Of a stretch of DNA of 17,339 bases, positions 14,871-17,339 are shown one piece after another. Origin of the DNA: RGIG9060 sp052173655 (GTDB lineage: Bacteria; Spirochaetota; Spirochaetia; Treponematales; Treponemataceae); NCBI GenBank assembly GCA_052173655.1, contig JBQMYD010000010.1:1-17339 (forward strand), given 5' to 3'. Below the pieces are notes generated by a model. It saw nothing but the letters and a program-made list of their open reading frames with translations, searched no databases and was not told the origin of the DNA. A program made the translations under genes and the position numbers. Within the stretch, counting starts at the first letter, position 1; the number at the start of each line of letters is the position of its first letter.

Positions 14871-16706
14871 ATGCAAGACAAAATTGTTGTCCTTGATTTT
14901 GGAAGTCAGTATGCACATCTTATTGCCAAAGGCTTCAGACTGTTGGGTTATTATGCTGAAATAGCACTGCCGGATTGCAAAATAAGCGAACTTGAAGGAG
15001 CAAAAGGTATAGTTCTTTCAGGAGGGCCTGCTTCCATATACAATGAAAACATACCGGAATTCAATTCCGAAATTATGAATTTACAAATTCCAATTCTTGG
15101 ACTTTGCTACGGACACTATGTTGTCTGTCAAAGCTACGGAGGAAAAGTTGAAAAAGCTCATACCGGTGAATTCGGAATTTCAAAATTAATAAAAAATGAA
15201 AAAATAAATTCACCCCTGTTTAAAGGACTGAATTCAGAAGAACAAGTTTGGATGAGTCACCAAGATGAAATTGTAGAATGTGCTGAAGGTTTTGAAGTCA
15301 TCGGACACACAAAGGACTGCCCTTTTGCAGCCGTTCAAAATATCGAAAAAATGCGATTCGGTCTTCAATGTCATATCGAAGTAAAAGATACGATTAACGG
15401 AAATAAAATTCTCCAAAACTTTGCAGATATTTGCAACATGGAGAAAAACTGGAATCAAGACACCGTTTTGGAATATATTTTAGAAGCTATAAAAAAAGAT
15501 GCTGAAAATAAAAATGTTATCCTTTTTCTTTCAGGCGGAGTAGACTCCACGGTTGCATTCGCCTTACTAAATAAAGCATTGGGACAAGACAGAGTTTTAG
15601 GGCTACATATTGACAACGGCTTTATGAGAAAAAATGAAAGTGCAAATATCGAAAAAACTTATAAAAGTTTCGGTTTCACAAATTTTATTGTAGAAGATGC
15701 ATCTTTGTCTTTTCTAAACGCAATTTCACTTTTAAAAGATCCTCAAGAAAAGAGAAAAGCTGTAGGAGAAAATTTTATTACAGTTTGCAATGAAGTCAGC
15801 GAGAAATTGCAATTAAATCAAAGTCAATGGCTTTTGGCACAAGGCACATTGTATCCTGACATTATAGAATCCGGGGGAACAAAAAATTCCAATACAATCA
15901 AAACCCATCATAACCGTGTAAAAGGAATTCAAGCATTGATTGCAAAGGGGCTTATAATTGAGCCTTTAAAAGACCTATATAAGGACGAAGTTAGGATTAT
16001 CGGCAAAAAACTCGGACTTCCAGATGAACTTGTAATGCGTCATCCATTTCCGGGGCCGGGACTTTCAATTAATGTTTTATGTTCAAGTGATGTTCTTACA
16101 AGCCAAGAAGAAAGAGAATTTAACAAAGCAAAAAAAAGTATTTCAAAACTTAATATTTCCAACTTTTTTCCAAATGAAAAAGCAACTCTCTCGGTAATTC
16201 CTGTAAAGTCTGTTGGAGTTCAGGGAGATTTTAGAACATACACATACCCTGCCGTTCTAAAATTAACTGATGTAAAAAATTTAGATTGGGAAAATTTGGA
16301 AAAACTTTCCAGTTTTGTTACAAATTCCATTTCAGATGTAAATAGAACCATTTTGTGCATTTACGATAATCCTGAAAGCAGTCTTCAAGAAAAAAACTGC
16401 GATAAAAGCAGACTTGATCAACTGCGCGAAGTTGACAATATCGTTCTAACCGAACTTCATGAAAGCGGGTGGTATTCCAAAATCTTTCAGCATCTTACTA
16501 TTCATCTTCCTTTTGCTGAAAAAGAAGATCACTGTTCTATCGTATTACGTCCGGTTTGTTCTGAAGACGTCATGACAGCTCGGTTTGCCCGTTTTCCGCA
16601 AGAAATTTTAGAAAAAATCATTTGCCAAATCAAAGAATTAGGATTTGTGGATAACCTATATTACGATATAACAAATAAACCTCCCGCAACTTTTGGTTGG
16701 GAATAG
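14871..16706 (+). CDS. guaA: GMP synthase (glutamine-hydrolysing), long eukaryote-like form
   Basis: Converts XMP to GMP with ATP and glutamine in purine nucleotide synthesis; cytoplasmic. 611 aa from the SD-supported ATG. The N-terminal class I glutamine amidotransferase has catalytic Cys79 (GLCYG) and His168/Glu170 (QCHIE). The ATP-pyrophosphatase domain has P-loop SGGVDST (221-227), KTHHN (344-348) and HPFPGPGL (391-398). The C-terminus is KPPATFGWE, close to the family KPPATIEWE. About 220 residues follow HPFPGPGL, roughly 100 more than in the common ~520-aa bacterial enzyme. This part contains PVKSVGVQGDFRTYTYPAVL, which fits the long, insert-bearing GMP synthetases known from eukaryotes and some bacteria. 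All active-site residues look intact. It has its own putative promoter, and no guaB is adjacent. Confidence 0.96.
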   Translation: MQDKIVVLDFGSQYAHLIAKGFRLLGYYAEIALPDCKISELEGAKGIVLSGGPASIYNENIPEFNSEIMNLQIPILGLCYGHYVVCQSYGGKVEKAHTGEFGISKLIKNEKINSPLFKGLNSEEQVWMSHQDEIVECAEGFEVIGHTKDCPFAAVQNIEKMRFGLQCHIEVKDTINGNKILQNFADICNMEKNWNQDTVLEYILEAIKKDAENKNVILFLSGGVDSTVAFALLNKALGQDRVLGLHIDNGFMRKNESANIEKTYKSFGFTNFIVEDASLSFLNAISLLKDPQEKRKAVGENFITVCNEVSEKLQLNQSQWLLAQGTLYPDIIESGGTKNSNTIKTHHNRVKGIQALIAKGLIIEPLKDLYKDEVRIIGKKLGLPDELVMRHPFPGPGLSINVLCSSDVLTSQEEREFNKAKKSISKLNISNFFPNEKATLSVIPVKSVGVQGDFRTYTYPAVLKLTDVKNLDWENLEKLSSFVTNSISDVNRTILCIYDNPESSLQEKNCDKSRLDQLREVDNIVLTELHESGWYSKIFQHLTIHLPFAEKEDHCSIVLRPVCSEDVMTARFARFPQEILEKIICQIKELGFVDNLYYDITNKPPATFGWE

Positions 16707-16714
16707 GATACTGA

Positions 16715-17035
16715 TTAAAAATTAAGTTCTCCCTGAAGGCTGTTATTTTCTTCGGTATTATTGCTTTGTTTTAACAACTCTATTTGCCGCTCACAGCAAA
16801 ATTGCATCCATTTTTCGTCTTTGTTTAAATTTACAAAAATTTTTTTTCCGTTAAAACGAGCCCAAATGATTTGTGTAAAATTATACTTTTTTATTTCTCT
16901 ATCTTCCAGATCTAAGGATTCATAAATCAAAAAATTTTTGTTAATATTCGGCTTCATAGTTTCCCATTCAAAAAAATCAAGTCTTTCCAATTCATAGTCG
17001 CCGCTACTGCTCTTAAAAACTACATAAATATTCAT
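16715..17035 (-). CDS. Hypothetical protein, 106 aa
   Basis: Not recognised. A small, soluble, Asn/Lys/Glu-rich protein starting MNIYVVFKSSSGDYELERLD, with no signal peptide or membrane segment, and a central hydrophobic patch (FTQIIWARFNGKKIFVNL) flanked by charged residues. The C-terminal 20 residues are polar and low-complexity. It is convergent with guaA, their ends 8 bp apart with no obvious terminator between. The ATG at 17035 lacks an SD but lies exactly 6 nt after a -10-like box with a good -35, which supports it as a real, probably leaderless gene. Confidence 0.65.
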   Translation of the reverse strand: MNIYVVFKSSSGDYELERLDFFEWETMKPNINKNFLIYESLDLEDREIKKYNFTQIIWARFNGKKIFVNLNKDEKWMQFCCERQIELLKQSNNTEENNSLQGELNF

Positions 17036-17041
17036 GTAAAA

Positions 17042-17070
17042 AGTCTAGTTTTTTTTCCGTCCAATGTAAA
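17042..17070 (-). promoter_or_regulatory. Promoter abutting the 106-aa gene
   Basis: On the minus strand: TTTACA (17070-17065, 5 of 6), a 17-nt spacer containing A8, then TAGACT (17047-17042, 4 of 6). Six bases (TTTTAC) separate it from ATG 17035. Confidence 0.6.
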
Positions 17071-17077
17071 GCATATT

Positions 17078-17236
17078 TTAAATTTTAAAATGAAAATTCC
17101 AATGAAACATCAAATTCTCCTTATTCTTTCCTGCATAATAAGTCAAAGATATTCTCACTACACACGCAAGCGTGGTTAGCAAGTTTGTAAGCAAAGAGTT
17201 GAAGTGTGTCAACCTTCGATCAAACTTGATAGGCAT
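17078..17236 (-). CDS. Possible 52-aa ORF of unknown function
   Basis: An ATG frame on the minus strand reading MPIKFDRRLTHFNSLLTNLL, later YYAGKNKENLMFHWNFHFKI and stop. There is no SD before the ATG, and an in-frame TAA lies just upstream. The DNA contains several inverted repeats, so the open frame may be incidental to a structured RNA or an intergenic repeat. An alternative internal start (MFHWNFHFKI) has an AGGAG upstream but yields only ten residues. Translation is doubtful. Confidence 0.25.
   Translation of the reverse strand: MPIKFDRRLTHFNSLLTNLLTTLACVVRISLTYYAGKNKENLMFHWNFHFKI
17163..17228. repeat. Nested inverted repeats (potential structured element)
   Basis: CACGC/GCGTG (17163-17167 and 17170-17174) sit beside an 8-bp outer stem CAAGTTTG (17180-17187) with CAAACTTG (17221-17228), which encloses GTTGA (17198-17202) with TCAAC (17209-17213) around a 6-nt loop. 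Together they could fold as a branched hairpin downstream of the 5S gene. Confidence 0.5.
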
Positions 17237-17265
17237 TTTAGAGTTTTTTTATTTTAAAATCCATA

Positions 17266-17275
17266 GGGGGGGGGG
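17266..17275. repeat. Homopolymer tract, G10 on plus / C10 on minus
   Basis: Ten consecutive G on the plus strand between the 5S rRNA gene end and the structured region. It does not lie in a recognisable reading frame. Its flanks (CCATA and TACAAAA) differ from those of the other two tracts, except for the shared TA after the G run. Confidence 0.9.
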
Positions 17276-17283
17276 TACAAAAT

Positions 17284-17292
17284 AAAAAAAAA
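17284..17292 (-). terminator. T run directly after 5S rRNA
   Basis: On the minus strand, nine T follow the 3' end of 5S rRNA. The terminal helix of 5S itself could act as the terminator hairpin. Confidence 0.45.
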
Positions 17293-17339
17293 GCCTGGCA
17301 GCATCCTACTTTCCCACTTTACAGCAGTATCATCGGCGT
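17293..17339 (-). rRNA. rrf: 5S ribosomal RNA, 3' part (partial)
   Basis: The minus strand here reads ACGCCGATGATACTGC... AAGTGGGAAAGTAGG... CTGCCAGGC. This is the conserved 3' third of bacterial 5S rRNA (the GCCGATGATACTGC helix region, the GTGGGAAAGTAGG loop-E region and the terminal CCAGGC). The gene continues past the right edge, so an rRNA operon probably lies there, read towards this window. Confidence 0.92.

Noticed and set aside
1..17339. CRISPR array, insertion sequence, prophage or toxin-antitoxin system
   Set aside because: No regularly spaced repeats, transposase or integrase motifs, terminal repeats or recognisable toxin pairs were found on either strand.

Overview
The window is low-GC (A/T-rich, Lys/Asn/Phe-rich proteins) bacterial chromosome, most likely from a host-associated spirochaete of the Treponema type. 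This is an inference from the two large Cache-type chemoreceptors, the long homopolymeric G/C tracts in promoter or N-terminal coding positions, and the general style of the proteins. No gene here fixes the species. Most of the window is ordinary chromosome: housekeeping genes (ffh, gpsA, guaA, tRNA-Asn, 5S rRNA) mixed with sensory, transport and envelope genes. No insertion sequence, prophage, CRISPR array or transposase is visible.

Layout. At 1-82 (minus strand) is the 5' end of a gene that runs off the left edge. It has a promoter, a Shine-Dalgarno (SD) site, an ATG and an 18-C tract inside its first codons, so it looks like a phase-variable locus that is out of frame in this assembly. From 204 to 5669, all on the minus strand, is a chemosensory cluster read mcpB, then a lipoprotein solute-binding protein, then mcpA, ending at a clear hairpin/T-run terminator. 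A 397-bp divergent region (5670-6066) with a second C tract (C13) separates it from a plus-strand MFS transporter (6067-7248), a small nitroreductase-family flavoprotein (7387-7911) and a secreted 938-aa M16-like protein that lacks the zinc motif (7977-10793). A bidirectional hairpin terminator (10832-10872) then separates these from minus-strand tRNA-Asn(GTT), ffh and gpsA (gpsA and ffh form a tight operon). A compact divergent promoter region at 13425-13520 drives gpsA leftward and a YihY/BrkB-like membrane protein with a C-terminal cyclic-nucleotide-binding-like domain rightward. It is followed by guaA (a long, eukaryote-like GMP synthetase), a convergent 106-aa unknown gene, a structured region with a possible 52-aa ORF, a G10 tract, and the 3' part of a 5S rRNA gene on the minus strand at the right edge.

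Common themes. (1) Three long C/G tracts lie in 17 kb (C18, C13, C10 on their respective strands). Two share similar flanks, and the first lies in a reading frame in which only one of three tract-length classes stays open. (2) Four genes (nitroreductase, M16-like, YihY-like, 106-aa unknown) have no SD but a -10-like hexamer 6-8 nt before the start codon, which suggests leaderless mRNAs; the other genes have SD sites. (3) The solute-binding protein has no permease nearby and is sandwiched between two chemoreceptors, its stop lying 7 bp from the mcpA start, which suggests a role in ligand presentation or sensing. All functional statements come from reading motifs in the sequence; no database search was run.
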